Source of the DNA: an uncultured Collinsella sp.
Lineage (GTDB): Bacteria > Actinomycetota > Coriobacteriia > Coriobacteriales > Coriobacteriaceae
Direction: 5' to 3'
DNA: 31,259 nucleotides
Assembly (NCBI GenBank): GCA_902468695.1
Contig: CABQZS010000098.1
Location: 1 to 31,259, forward strand
A model generated the notes under the pieces. The model was not told where the DNA came from, did not search any database, and saw only the letters and a program-made list of their open reading frames with translations. The translations under genes were made by a program, and so were the position numbers. Of this stretch, positions 6,981 through 13,969 are shown one piece after another (the stretch's first letter is position 1; the number at the start of each line of letters is the position of its first letter).

Positions 6981-7950
6981 GAGCCTCCCCTCCCTTGCAG
7001 AAAAACGGAATGATCAAATCGTCAAAATCCTGAATCTCCTCGTGGCCAAAGCCATCAAAGAACTCATGACGCTTTTCGCAGATCAGGTTGTTATAGACCG
7101 CAAACTGCGTCGCTGGCGGACAGACGATATCGGCTGTGCCGGTGCCAAACAGCACGGGGCATTTGACCATAGGGGCAAAGTTCTTGGAATCGAAGTACGC
7201 CAGCTTGGCATAGGCTTCGTCAATACGAGTCGAGTCCTCGTCAAACCAGCGAGACCAATAGCGCAAGCCCTCGTAGGCAATGTCGTCGGCATCCAAATCC
7301 CAGACCAAGCGGAAATCTGACAGGAAGGGATAGAGGATGGCGGCACGATTGATAAGCTCGCTGTTAAGCGCACAGGTCGCAATGCCCAAACCGCCGCCCT
7401 GCGACGCGCCGTTCACAAACACACGGGTAAGATCGATGCCCTCGAGCTCGCGAACAATACGGCACAGGATGCGAATATCTTGGTGCAAGCGGACATAGTA
7501 GAGGTTGGCCGGGTCGCCGTCGATACCGGCGACGATATGACCGGCAACCGTTGTGCCCTCAAATCCACCAATGTCCTCGGAGGGACCTCCTTGGCCGGGG
7601 CAGTCGAGGGCGATGAGTGCCATGCCCATGCCCGCAAACGACGCCTGCTCAAACCAGCTGCGGCTTGCACCCGGATACCCATGGAACTGAAGCACCAATG
7701 GCACGGGCTCGTCCGAGACAGGTTTAAGGTACTTGGCATGCAGGCGAGCGCCACACATGCCGGTATACCAGAGGTCGAAAAGCTGGCAGGTCGCGGCATC
7801 GGCGACCGATGCCGTCTCGATCGCATAGTCAAGCCCGACGGCGTCGGCCTCGGCCATGCGATCCTTCCAAAAGAGATCGAAATCTGATGGACGGGGCATA
7901 GCGCCTCGATATTCACCAAATTGCTGTTGTAGCTCCTGAGCACTTGGCAT
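6973..7950 (-). CDS. CE7-family (acetylxylan esterase/cephalosporin C deacetylase-like) acetyl esterase
   Basis: Carbohydrate esterase family 7 alpha/beta-hydrolase of 325 aa, the usual family length. No signal peptide is visible, so it should be cytosolic. The triad is visible: Ser183 in NGASQGGG, Asp274 in GTGTADIVCPP and His303 in GFGHEE. The oxyanion-side motif is CPGQGGPSED, close to the family RGQGG. CE7 enzymes remove acetyl groups from sugars and small substrates. In this operon, between a transporter and nanA, deacetylation of imported O-acetylated sialic acid is an attractive but unproven role. The start is the ATG at 7950; a TTG at 7965 would add five residues. It lies 80 bp after the DppF-type ATPase gene, with a hairpin in the gap. 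Confidence 0.85.
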   Translation of the reverse strand: MPSAQELQQQFGEYRGAMPRPSDFDLFWKDRMAEADAVGLDYAIETASVADAATCQLFDLWYTGMCGARLHAKYLKPVSDEPVPLVLQFHGYPGASRSWFEQASFAGMGMALIALDCPGQGGPSEDIGGFEGTTVAGHIVAGIDGDPANLYYVRLHQDIRILCRIVRELEGIDLTRVFVNGASQGGGLGIATCALNSELINRAAILYPFLSDFRLVWDLDADDIAYEGLRYWSRWFDEDSTRIDEAYAKLAYFDSKNFAPMVKCPVLFGTGTADIVCPPATQFAVYNNLICEKRHEFFDGFGHEEIQDFDDLIIPFFCKGGEAHV

Positions 7951-7986
7951 GGCCCGTGAACCCAACCTTTCGAAATCGCAACGGAG

Positions 7987-8014
7987 GTGCGCCCGGCAAG
8001 GGAACCGGGCGCAC
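7987..8014 (-). repeat. Perfect 10-bp hairpin between the transporter ATPase gene and the CE7 genes
   Basis: GTGCGCCCGG (7987-7996) and CCGGGCGCAC (8005-8014) are perfect arms around an 8 nt loop. On the minus strand it is followed by CTCCGTTGCG, with no T tract, so full termination is unlikely. It may set relative expression of the transporter and enzyme halves of the operon. Confidence 0.65.
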
Positions 8015-8030
8015 GGGAGGGAAAGCGAGG

Positions 8031-8858
8031 CTACTCGCCGAGCTTGGGATGCAGCAGCGACGGCGCAGCGCCGAGCAGCATCTTGGTGTAGGGGTCCTGG
8101 GGGTGCTGGAAGACCTGCTTGGCCTCGCCCTGCTCGACGATCCTGCCGCCATTCATAACGATGATGTCGTCAGAGATATAGCGGACCGTCTGGATGTCAT
8201 GGCTGATGAACACCATGGCCAGGCCGAGCTCCTTCTTAAGGTCGGTCAGCAGGTTCAGAATCTGTGCGCGGACCGAAACGTCCAGAGCCGAGGTGGGCTC
8301 GTCGGCGATGATAGCGTCGGGGTTCAGCGACAGGGCACGGGCAATTGCCACGCGCTGGCGCTGACCGCCCGAAAGCTGGCCGGGAAGAACCTCGGCGGCA
8401 GAGCTGGGCAGACCGGTGAGCTCCAAGAGTTCCTTGACGCGCTTCTCCTGCTCGGCCTCGGTACCCAAGTTGTGGACGCGCATGGGGTCGAGCAGCTGCT
8501 CGCGAACGACCATGCGGGGGTTGAGCGCCGTGGCCGGGTTCTGGAACACGACCGAGATGACGCGACCCATGTGGCGACGGTCCTCGGCGGTACGTTTGGT
8601 AACGTCCTTGCCCTTAAAGTAGACCTTGCCGCTCGTGGGGGCCTGCAGGCCGCACATGACGTTGGCGGTGGTGGACTTACCGCAACCGGACTCGCCGACG
8701 ATGCCGATCGTCTGACCGGGCATGAGCTTAATCGTTACACCCTGGACGGCGTGAACCAGGTTGGGGTGCAGAATCGAGCCGGTACGGGTCCTAAAGGTGA
8801 CGTGGACGTCATCAAGGAAGATGATCGGCTCGACGCCGTTGACTGCGGTCTCGCTCAT
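8031..8858 (-). CDS. ABC transporter ATP-binding protein, DppF/OppF type
   Basis: Second ATPase of a dipeptide-type importer, 275 aa. Walker A GESGCGKS, Q-loop FQNPATALNP, signature LSGGQRQRVAIARAL, Walker B AIIADEPTSALD and H-loop FISHD are all present. The C-terminal end HPQDPYTKMLLGAAPSLLHP is the oligopeptide-type extension. The ATG follows the stop of the fused permease/ATPase gene with no gap (TAGATG), indicating coupled translation. Peptide transport is the default annotation of this family. The nan genes downstream suggest sialic acid or sialoside instead, as described for the Dpp-like SatABCD of Haemophilus ducreyi and SiaEFGI of Corynebacterium glutamicum (from memory). Confidence 0.93.
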   Translation of the reverse strand: MSETAVNGVEPIIFLDDVHVTFRTRTGSILHPNLVHAVQGVTIKLMPGQTIGIVGESGCGKSTTANVMCGLQAPTSGKVYFKGKDVTKRTAEDRRHMGRVISVVFQNPATALNPRMVVREQLLDPMRVHNLGTEAEQEKRVKELLELTGLPSSAAEVLPGQLSGGQRQRVAIARALSLNPDAIIADEPTSALDVSVRAQILNLLTDLKKELGLAMVFISHDIQTVRYISDDIIVMNGGRIVEQGEAKQVFQHPQDPYTKMLLGAAPSLLHPKLGE

Positions 8859-10874
8859 CTACATCACCTCCGCGTGAGGGGTCAAACCATTTGCCTTGAG
8901 CACCTCGTCGGGGAGCTCGGAATAGAAGTGCTCGGTGCCGGGCACGCGCTTGAAGACCGGACGGGTGTCCAAGCCAATACGCGGATGGCTCGAGCGGGGC
9001 GCGAAGCGATCGCCCTTGGGGAAATCGCGCGGGCTCGGAACGGCGCCGGGCACCTGGTGCAGGCGACCCGAACCGCTCTCGATGGACAGAACGGAACCCA
9101 GAAGACCGCGGGTGTACTCGTGGATCGGGTTGGTGAGCAGCTCCTTGGTGGGTGCCTGTTCGATAACCTGGCCAGCGTACATAACCGTGATGTTATGGGC
9201 AACCTCGGCAACCAGAGCCAGGTCATGCGAAACGAAGATCATGGCAAAGCCGAGCTTGGCCTGAAGATCGTTGAGCAGCTTGATGACCTGCTTCTGGACG
9301 GTAACGTCCAGAGCGGTCGTGGGCTCGTCGCAGATGACCAGCTTGGGGTCGCGGGTAAGGGCCATAGCGATCAGGACACGCTGACGCTGGCCGCCGGAAA
9401 GCTCGTGCGGATAGCTCTCGAGCGTGCGCTTGGGATCGAGGCCGACGAGCTCCAGGAGCTCCTCGGCGCTGCGGGTTCCGCCGCGCTTGGTGAGCTGCTT
9501 CATCTGGGCAGAGATGAGCATGGAGGGGTTAAGCGAGGACAGGGCGTCCTGATAGACCATAGCGATATCGGTACCGCGCAGGCCGAACCACTCCTTCTTG
9601 CTCATCTTGAGCAGGTCGCGACCCTCCCAGAGAACCTCGCCGGAAAGATGCTCGTCATCATCGGTCAGGCCCATGATGGCCAGCGTGGTGATGGACTTAC
9701 CGCAACCGGACTCGCCCACCAGGCCCATGGTCTGACCAGGACGGACGTCAAAGTTGACATGGTCGACGACGTTGATATCACCGTGATGCTCAAACTGAAT
9801 GCAGAAGTCACGGACCGAGAGAATCGGTTCGACAGACTCGTCGGGCACATGGCGATCGTCACGCTTGAGCTCGACATCGCGCAGGGCGCCAAGGCGAGCG
9901 GAGAGGGACTGGGCCTGCTCCTTGTAGGCGCGAACGGGGTCGGAGACCAGCAGGTCGGCCTCGCGACGCTTGGAGGAATCGGTCGGATCCAGGGCGGCGG
10001 AGGGAGCAGCGGCCATGGCGTCGGTAATGCCCTCGGAAAGGATGTTGAGCGCCAGGCAGGTGATCATGATGGCCAGGCCCGGGAACAGCGCCTGCCACCA
10101 ACGGCCGGCGAGCACGCCGCCGCGGGCGTCGGCGAGGATGTTGCCCCAGGTAGCGGTGGGCTCCTGGATACCAGCGCCGATGAAGGTCAGCGAGGCCTCG
10201 AAGATGATGGCGTCGGCGACCAGGGTAACGGTGAAGACCATGATCGGGGCGATGCAGTTACGCAGAACATGCTTGATCAAAATCCACGGAGCCTTGGCGC
10301 CGGAAACGATGACCGCGCGGACATAGTCCTCGCCGTACTCGGACACGATGTTGGCGCGCACGATACGGGCAATCTGCGGAGTGTACATAAAGCCGATGGC
10401 GAAGATGATCGACGGCACGGAGTTGCCCAGGATGGAGACGAAGACGGCCGCGAGGGCGATGCCGGGGATGGACATGATGATGTCTAAGATACGCATGATC
10501 GTCTCGGAGACGGCCTTGCGCGAAACCGCTGCAAGGGCGCCCACGACCGAGCCGCAGACCAGAGCCATGGCAGTGGCGCCAAAGCCGATGATCAGCGAGT
10601 AACGACCACCGTAGAGCATACGCGACAGAATGTCGCGGCCCTTATCGTCGGTACCGAAAATAAATCCGTTGCCGGGAGCCTGGCGAGCCGTAAAGATCTC
10701 GACCGGGCTATAGGGGGCAAGAAGGGGCGCCAGAATCGCAGTCAGGGCGACCAGCACCAGCACGACGGCTGCAATCTTAGAAGACAGCGTCATCTTCTTC
10801 CAGCCACCGAGCTTGAGCCCCTTAGAGGCAGCCTTCTCGAGCTGCTCGGTTTGCTTCTCTCGAATCTTTACCAT
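8859..10874 (-). CDS. Fused ABC transporter permease (DppC type) and ATPase (DppD type)
   Basis: One 671 aa polypeptide carrying two subunits. Residues about 30-295 form a DppC-like permease with a membrane segment at 33-54, the FGTDDKGRDILSR motif, four or five further membrane segments, and the EAA-like loop near GAKAPWILIKHVLRN. Residues about 300-345 are a charged linker. Residues about 350-640 form an ATPase with Walker A GESGCGKS (387-394), LSGGQRQR (492-499), Walker B LVICDEP (512-518) and VSHD (548-551). The reading frame is continuous with no sign of a sequencing-type join. The ATG lies 3 nt after the DppB-type permease stop. As I recall, some Dpp-like sialic acid importers have the same permease-ATPase fusion. 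Confidence 0.93.
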   Translation of the reverse strand: MVKIREKQTEQLEKAASKGLKLGGWKKMTLSSKIAAVVLVLVALTAILAPLLAPYSPVEIFTARQAPGNGFIFGTDDKGRDILSRMLYGGRYSLIIGFGATAMALVCGSVVGALAAVSRKAVSETIMRILDIIMSIPGIALAAVFVSILGNSVPSIIFAIGFMYTPQIARIVRANIVSEYGEDYVRAVIVSGAKAPWILIKHVLRNCIAPIMVFTVTLVADAIIFEASLTFIGAGIQEPTATWGNILADARGGVLAGRWWQALFPGLAIMITCLALNILSEGITDAMAAAPSAALDPTDSSKRREADLLVSDPVRAYKEQAQSLSARLGALRDVELKRDDRHVPDESVEPILSVRDFCIQFEHHGDINVVDHVNFDVRPGQTMGLVGESGCGKSITTLAIMGLTDDDEHLSGEVLWEGRDLLKMSKKEWFGLRGTDIAMVYQDALSSLNPSMLISAQMKQLTKRGGTRSAEELLELVGLDPKRTLESYPHELSGGQRQRVLIAMALTRDPKLVICDEPTTALDVTVQKQVIKLLNDLQAKLGFAMIFVSHDLALVAEVAHNITVMYAGQVIEQAPTKELLTNPIHEYTRGLLGSVLSIESGSGRLHQVPGAVPSPRDFPKGDRFAPRSSHPRIGLDTRPVFKRVPGTEHFYSELPDEVLKANGLTPHAEVM

Positions 10875-10877
10875 AAT

Positions 10878-11834
10878 CTACACCGTCCTGATGCGCGGGT
10901 TGATGAGCAGGTAGAGCATGTCAACCACGATGTTGATGATGATGAAGGCAAGAGCAACGACGATAACGACGCCCTGAACCAGGTTCGCCTCGTTGCCCTG
11001 AACGCCCTGCAGAATCGCGGTGCCCATGCCGGGGAGGTTGAAGATAACCTCGATGACGACGGCGCCGCCCATGAGGTAACCGATCTTAAGACCGAGGGTG
11101 GTGACCGGGGTGATCAGCGCATTGCGAAGAACGTTGATGCCGACGACGACCTTCTCGGGAACGCCGGCGCCACGAGCCATACGGACATAATCCTTATCGA
11201 GCTCCTCGACCATGGCGGTACGCACGATACGAGTCATCTGGCCCGTCAGCGGAAATGCCAAGGCGATAGCGGGCATGATCATACGTCCCAGATAGCCAAC
11301 CGGATTCGTGGTGAAGTGAGGCAGAGCACCCGATGCCGGGAGCACCTTAAGGTAGGAAGAGAACAGCAGGATCAACAGAACGGCAAGCCAGAACGACGGG
11401 GTTGCCAAGCCGGCGATGGAAAAGACGCGGATCACTTGGTCCGGCCATTTGTCGCGATACAGTGCCGCGATGACGCCGAGCAAAAACGAAACGACCGCAC
11501 CGATGGCAAGACCGATGAAGGTCAGCTGCATCGTGACGGGCAGGGCCGTGGAGATGCGCTTGGCAACGGAGTTGCGAGCAGCACCATAGGTGCCCATGTC
11601 ACCATGGATCAGATCGCCCATGTAGCGCACGTAGCGCACGGGCCAGGGGTCGTCCAGACCATACTTCTCATGGTACTCGGCAACCGCCTCGGGCGAGGCA
11701 CCGTCACCCAACGCCGTGTAGGCGGGGTCGGTCTTGGAGAACGACATAAGGAAGAACACCAGGACGGTGACGCCCAATGCCATGATCGGCAGCGCCACAA
11801 GACGCCTTCCAATCAAACGTAGCAAGTTGTTCAC
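10878..11834 (-). CDS. ABC transporter permease, DppB type
   Basis: Inner-membrane permease of 318 aa with six predicted membrane segments, starting MNNLLRLIGRRLVALPIMAL. It has the DppB features: an extracytoplasmic loop after segment 1 (YHEKYGLDDPWPVRYVRYMG), the EAA-type loop DKDYVRMARGAGVPEKVVV near residues 210-230, and the end INPRIRTV. The start is a GTG at 11834 preceded by GGGGAG; an ATG at 11867 would add 11 residues but lacks a ribosome site. It follows the binding-protein gene after a 157 bp gap holding two hairpins, and is tightly linked to the fused permease/ATPase. Confidence 0.92.
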   Translation of the reverse strand: MNNLLRLIGRRLVALPIMALGVTVLVFFLMSFSKTDPAYTALGDGASPEAVAEYHEKYGLDDPWPVRYVRYMGDLIHGDMGTYGAARNSVAKRISTALPVTMQLTFIGLAIGAVVSFLLGVIAALYRDKWPDQVIRVFSIAGLATPSFWLAVLLILLFSSYLKVLPASGALPHFTTNPVGYLGRMIMPAIALAFPLTGQMTRIVRTAMVEELDKDYVRMARGAGVPEKVVVGINVLRNALITPVTTLGLKIGYLMGGAVVIEVIFNLPGMGTAILQGVQGNEANLVQGVVIVVALAFIIINIVVDMLYLLINPRIRTV

Positions 11835-11874
11835 GTTCTCTCCCCTTTCTTTTGTCGGTAGGACCAACTGGTAT

Positions 11875-11929
11875 ATGAGTACGGATACTCATTACAAGAC
11901 CCGAGCGACATCGTTGCCGCCCGGGTCTT
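11875..11929 (-). repeat. Tandem hairpins between the binding-protein and permease genes
   Basis: The first in transcription order is an imperfect 12 bp stem (arms 11918-11929 and 11896-11907, AAGACCC core, one G-U) with a 10 nt loop. The second is a perfect 7 bp stem, ATGAGTA-CGGA-TACTCAT (11875-11892). On the minus strand only TTGTAATG lies between them, so there is no true T tract. Hairpins here commonly protect the abundant binding-protein mRNA and reduce read-through into the permease. Confidence 0.65.
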
Positions 11930-11991
11930 TGTTTCAACTATGAGGATACGGTCCCAACGACCGACATCCTGCATACAGACTCAAGCGAGTC

Positions 11992-13605
11992 TTACGCCTT
12001 GACGGTCGCAACGCCCCTGAAGGACATGCTCGTCGTGCCGATGCCCTTGAAGCCATCGAGGGCCTCGCCGTTGGGCGCAGTGGACGGATCGTCCCAGGAA
12101 GCGGAGACGGTCTTGACGTGGACAACGGGGTACAGAACGGCGTTGTCGGCAATGATGTCGAAGCACTCGTTCCACTTCTTCTGCTGCTCGTCGCCCTCGG
12201 CGGCAAGAGCCTCGTCCATGAGACCGTGGAGCTTCTGCCACTCAGCGGACTCCTTCCACGGGCAACGGGTCTGCATCCAGACGTTGTCGCCGTACCACCA
12301 GTTGAGCAGCAGGTCGGGGTCGGCGCCGAAGCAGGAAGGATCGCCAGGGGCAAGGAGGATATCGTAGGCCTCGCCGCCGTCGATGGCAGCGTAGGTGGCC
12401 GGCGAGGTATCGGTCTGGATGGTCACATCGAAGCCGAGAGCGTCGAGGTCGTTCTTGACCTGGGCGGCCATGCCCTTAATCTGCTCGTTGTCAGTGGTGC
12501 GCAGGGTGATGGCACCCGGGGTGATGCCAGACTCCTCGATGAGCTTCTTAGCCTTCTTGGCGTCGGTCTTGTACACCGTGGAAGCCTCATGATAGTTGGT
12601 GAAGCTCTTGGGCAGGTAGCAGCTGGCAGCGGTGGCAAGGCCGGCGAAGGTGTTGCTGACCATCTTCTCGGTGTCGAGCGCATACATGACAGCCTGACGG
12701 ACCTTGACGTTGTTCCAAGGCTCCTTGGCGACGTTGAACATGATGAAGCGGGTGCCGAAACCCTGAACGTTATCGATCTTGCAGCCGGCGCTCTCGAGCT
12801 GGTCGACGGCGTCAGCGGTAACGAGCTCCATAACGAGCGTGGAGCCCTCCTGCTGAGCGGTAACGCGAGCGGTGGGGTCGGTCAGGATGCTGTACTGGAT
12901 CTTCTTATCCTCGGCAGCATACTCACCGTTGTACTCGGGGTTGGGAACCAGGGTGATCTCGGTATCGGAGATAGAGTCGTACATCCAGGGGCCGGAGCCG
13001 ATCGGCTGCTTGGCGCGATCCTCCTCGGTCTGGGTGGCCGGGGTAACGCGGACGATGGCCAGACGATCCTTGAGCAGGGAGAAGTTGGGGACCTTGGTCT
13101 TGACCGTCACGGTGCTGGCGTCCTTGGCCTCGATGGACTCGAAGGGCTGGAAGAACGGAGCATAGGTAGCGGAAGCGGCGCAAGCGGTGTAGGAGGCAAC
13201 GACATCGTCAGCGGTGACCTCGGTGCCATCGGAGAACTTGGCGCCCTTGCGGATGGTGACCTCGAAAGTGGTGTCGTCCACAGACTTGGGATCGTCGGTG
13301 GCGAGCTCGTTGAAGGTGCTGTAGTCGTGGTAATCGATGCCGTAGAGGCCCTCGACGACGTGCCAGTTAGCACCCAGGCCCACAGCGGAGCCGGTGCTGG
13401 CGGGGTCGAAGCTGGACGGAGCGTAAGCGGAACCAGCGGTGATCACGCCGCCGCCACGGTTGGCGGAATCGGTGGAACCGGAAGCGGAACCCTCGTCGCT
13501 AGAGCTGCCACCGCAGCCGGTGAGACCAAGCCCTGCGACAGCAGCGACGCTGCCGGTGAGGCCGAGGAACGAACGCCTGGACATACCCTTGTTGATGATG
13601 GCCAT
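11992..13605 (-). CDS. Family 5 extracellular solute-binding lipoprotein with Tat signal
   Basis: Substrate-binding protein of the DppA/OppA class, 537 aa, first gene of the operon. The N-terminus carries a twin-arginine motif SRRSFLG (9-15), a hydrophobic stretch, and a lipobox LTGC with Cys31, then a Gly/Ser-rich linker. This predicts Tat export and lipid anchoring on the outer face of the membrane. Family landmarks include TIRKGAKFSDGTEVTADDVV, the SGPW motif, and NVKVRQAVMYALDTEKMV. The start is the ATG at 13605 with AGGAG upstream. The adjoining transporter genes and the nan genes suggest sialic acid or sialylated ligand; the fold alone does not say. No regulator gene lies next to it. 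Confidence 0.93.
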   Translation of the reverse strand: MAIINKGMSRRSFLGLTGSVAAVAGLGLTGCGGSSSDEGSASGSTDSANRGGGVITAGSAYAPSSFDPASTGSAVGLGANWHVVEGLYGIDYHDYSTFNELATDDPKSVDDTTFEVTIRKGAKFSDGTEVTADDVVASYTACAASATYAPFFQPFESIEAKDASTVTVKTKVPNFSLLKDRLAIVRVTPATQTEEDRAKQPIGSGPWMYDSISDTEITLVPNPEYNGEYAAEDKKIQYSILTDPTARVTAQQEGSTLVMELVTADAVDQLESAGCKIDNVQGFGTRFIMFNVAKEPWNNVKVRQAVMYALDTEKMVSNTFAGLATAASCYLPKSFTNYHEASTVYKTDAKKAKKLIEESGITPGAITLRTTDNEQIKGMAAQVKNDLDALGFDVTIQTDTSPATYAAIDGGEAYDILLAPGDPSCFGADPDLLLNWWYGDNVWMQTRCPWKESAEWQKLHGLMDEALAAEGDEQQKKWNECFDIIADNAVLYPVVHVKTVSASWDDPSTAPNGEALDGFKGIGTTSMSFRGVATVKA

Positions 13606-13673
13606 GTCTTCTCCTATCAATAGAGAATCTTACTCGGGAGCACCTAGACTTGCCCCCGCGCAACTTGCGGACG

Positions 13674-13702
13674 ATATATACCTTACCTACCGACGAACCC
13701 AA
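13674..13702 (-). promoter_or_regulatory. Probable promoter of the transporter-nan operon
   Basis: On the minus strand TTGGGT (13702-13697) is followed after 16 nt by TATATA (13680-13675), or after 17 by ATATAT. A start near 13668 gives a leader of about 60 nt before the ATG at 13605. A short dyad, CGCAA-C-TTGCG at 13659-13669, sits at the expected transcription start and could be an operator. Confidence 0.5.
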
Positions 13703-13715
13703 CTGAGGTGCCGCG

Positions 13716-13810
13716 CTCGGCGACCGATACATACATACGCTTGAACGGTATTTACTACCGTTCACCGAATTCGTTGACAAACGATTCGTCAGACAGTATG
13801 TATCGGCGAG
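13716..13810. repeat. Nested inverted repeats (three-dyad element) upstream of the operon
   Basis: The outer arms 13724-13734 and 13796-13806 are perfect over 11 bp (CCGATACATAC), extended by CTCG (13716-13719) with CGAG (13807-13810). Inside are two complete dyads side by side. One is 13742-13764, 9 bp arms TGAACGGTA/TACCGTTCA around 5 nt. The other is 13766-13788, arms CGAAT-CGTT/AACGATTCG with one bulged T around a 4 nt loop. As DNA they look like repressor sites just upstream of the likely promoter; as RNA they would form a three-way junction. Confidence 0.75.
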
Positions 13811-13969
13811 GTGAGATATCAGTCTTCGTCAACCCGCAGGATAGCAGGGTTTTCGCTTGGGTTAGTCAAACGTTTTAGCGTTAATAAAACCCGAAACTAG
13901 CAGGCAATCATGGCGAAATAAATGGTTGAAAATCGCGCAATCATGTATATCAGTTGTTTAGGCTCGTGT
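13811..13969. other. Non-coding rest of the uvrC-operon gap
   Basis: This is the uvrC-side part of the 364 bp gap between uvrC and the binding-protein gene. I see no gene. A weak hairpin, AACCCGC with GC(A)GGGTT, lies at 13831-13851. A 9 bp direct repeat GCAATCATG occurs at 13904-13912 and 13937-13945. The stretch near uvrC is AT-rich. No textbook terminator for uvrC is visible. Confidence 0.5.

Noticed and set aside
7944..10487. Plus-strand 847-codon open frame
   Set aside because: It lies opposite the two ATPase genes, which have full ABC motifs. It is low-complexity (Gly, Asp, Leu, Val, Ala), as expected for the complement of GC-rich codons, and has no recognisable motif.
12118..13623. 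Plus-strand 501-codon open frame opposite the binding-protein gene
   Set aside because: The minus-strand gene has a Tat signal, lipobox and family motifs; the plus frame is a Gly/Val/Leu/Asp-rich shadow.
13774..13802. Plus-strand promoter TTGACA-17-TATGTA inside the nested dyads
   Set aside because: The -35 is perfect but the -10 matches only 3 of 6, and no plus-strand gene follows, only the antisense of uvrC. It may be a by-product of the dyads.
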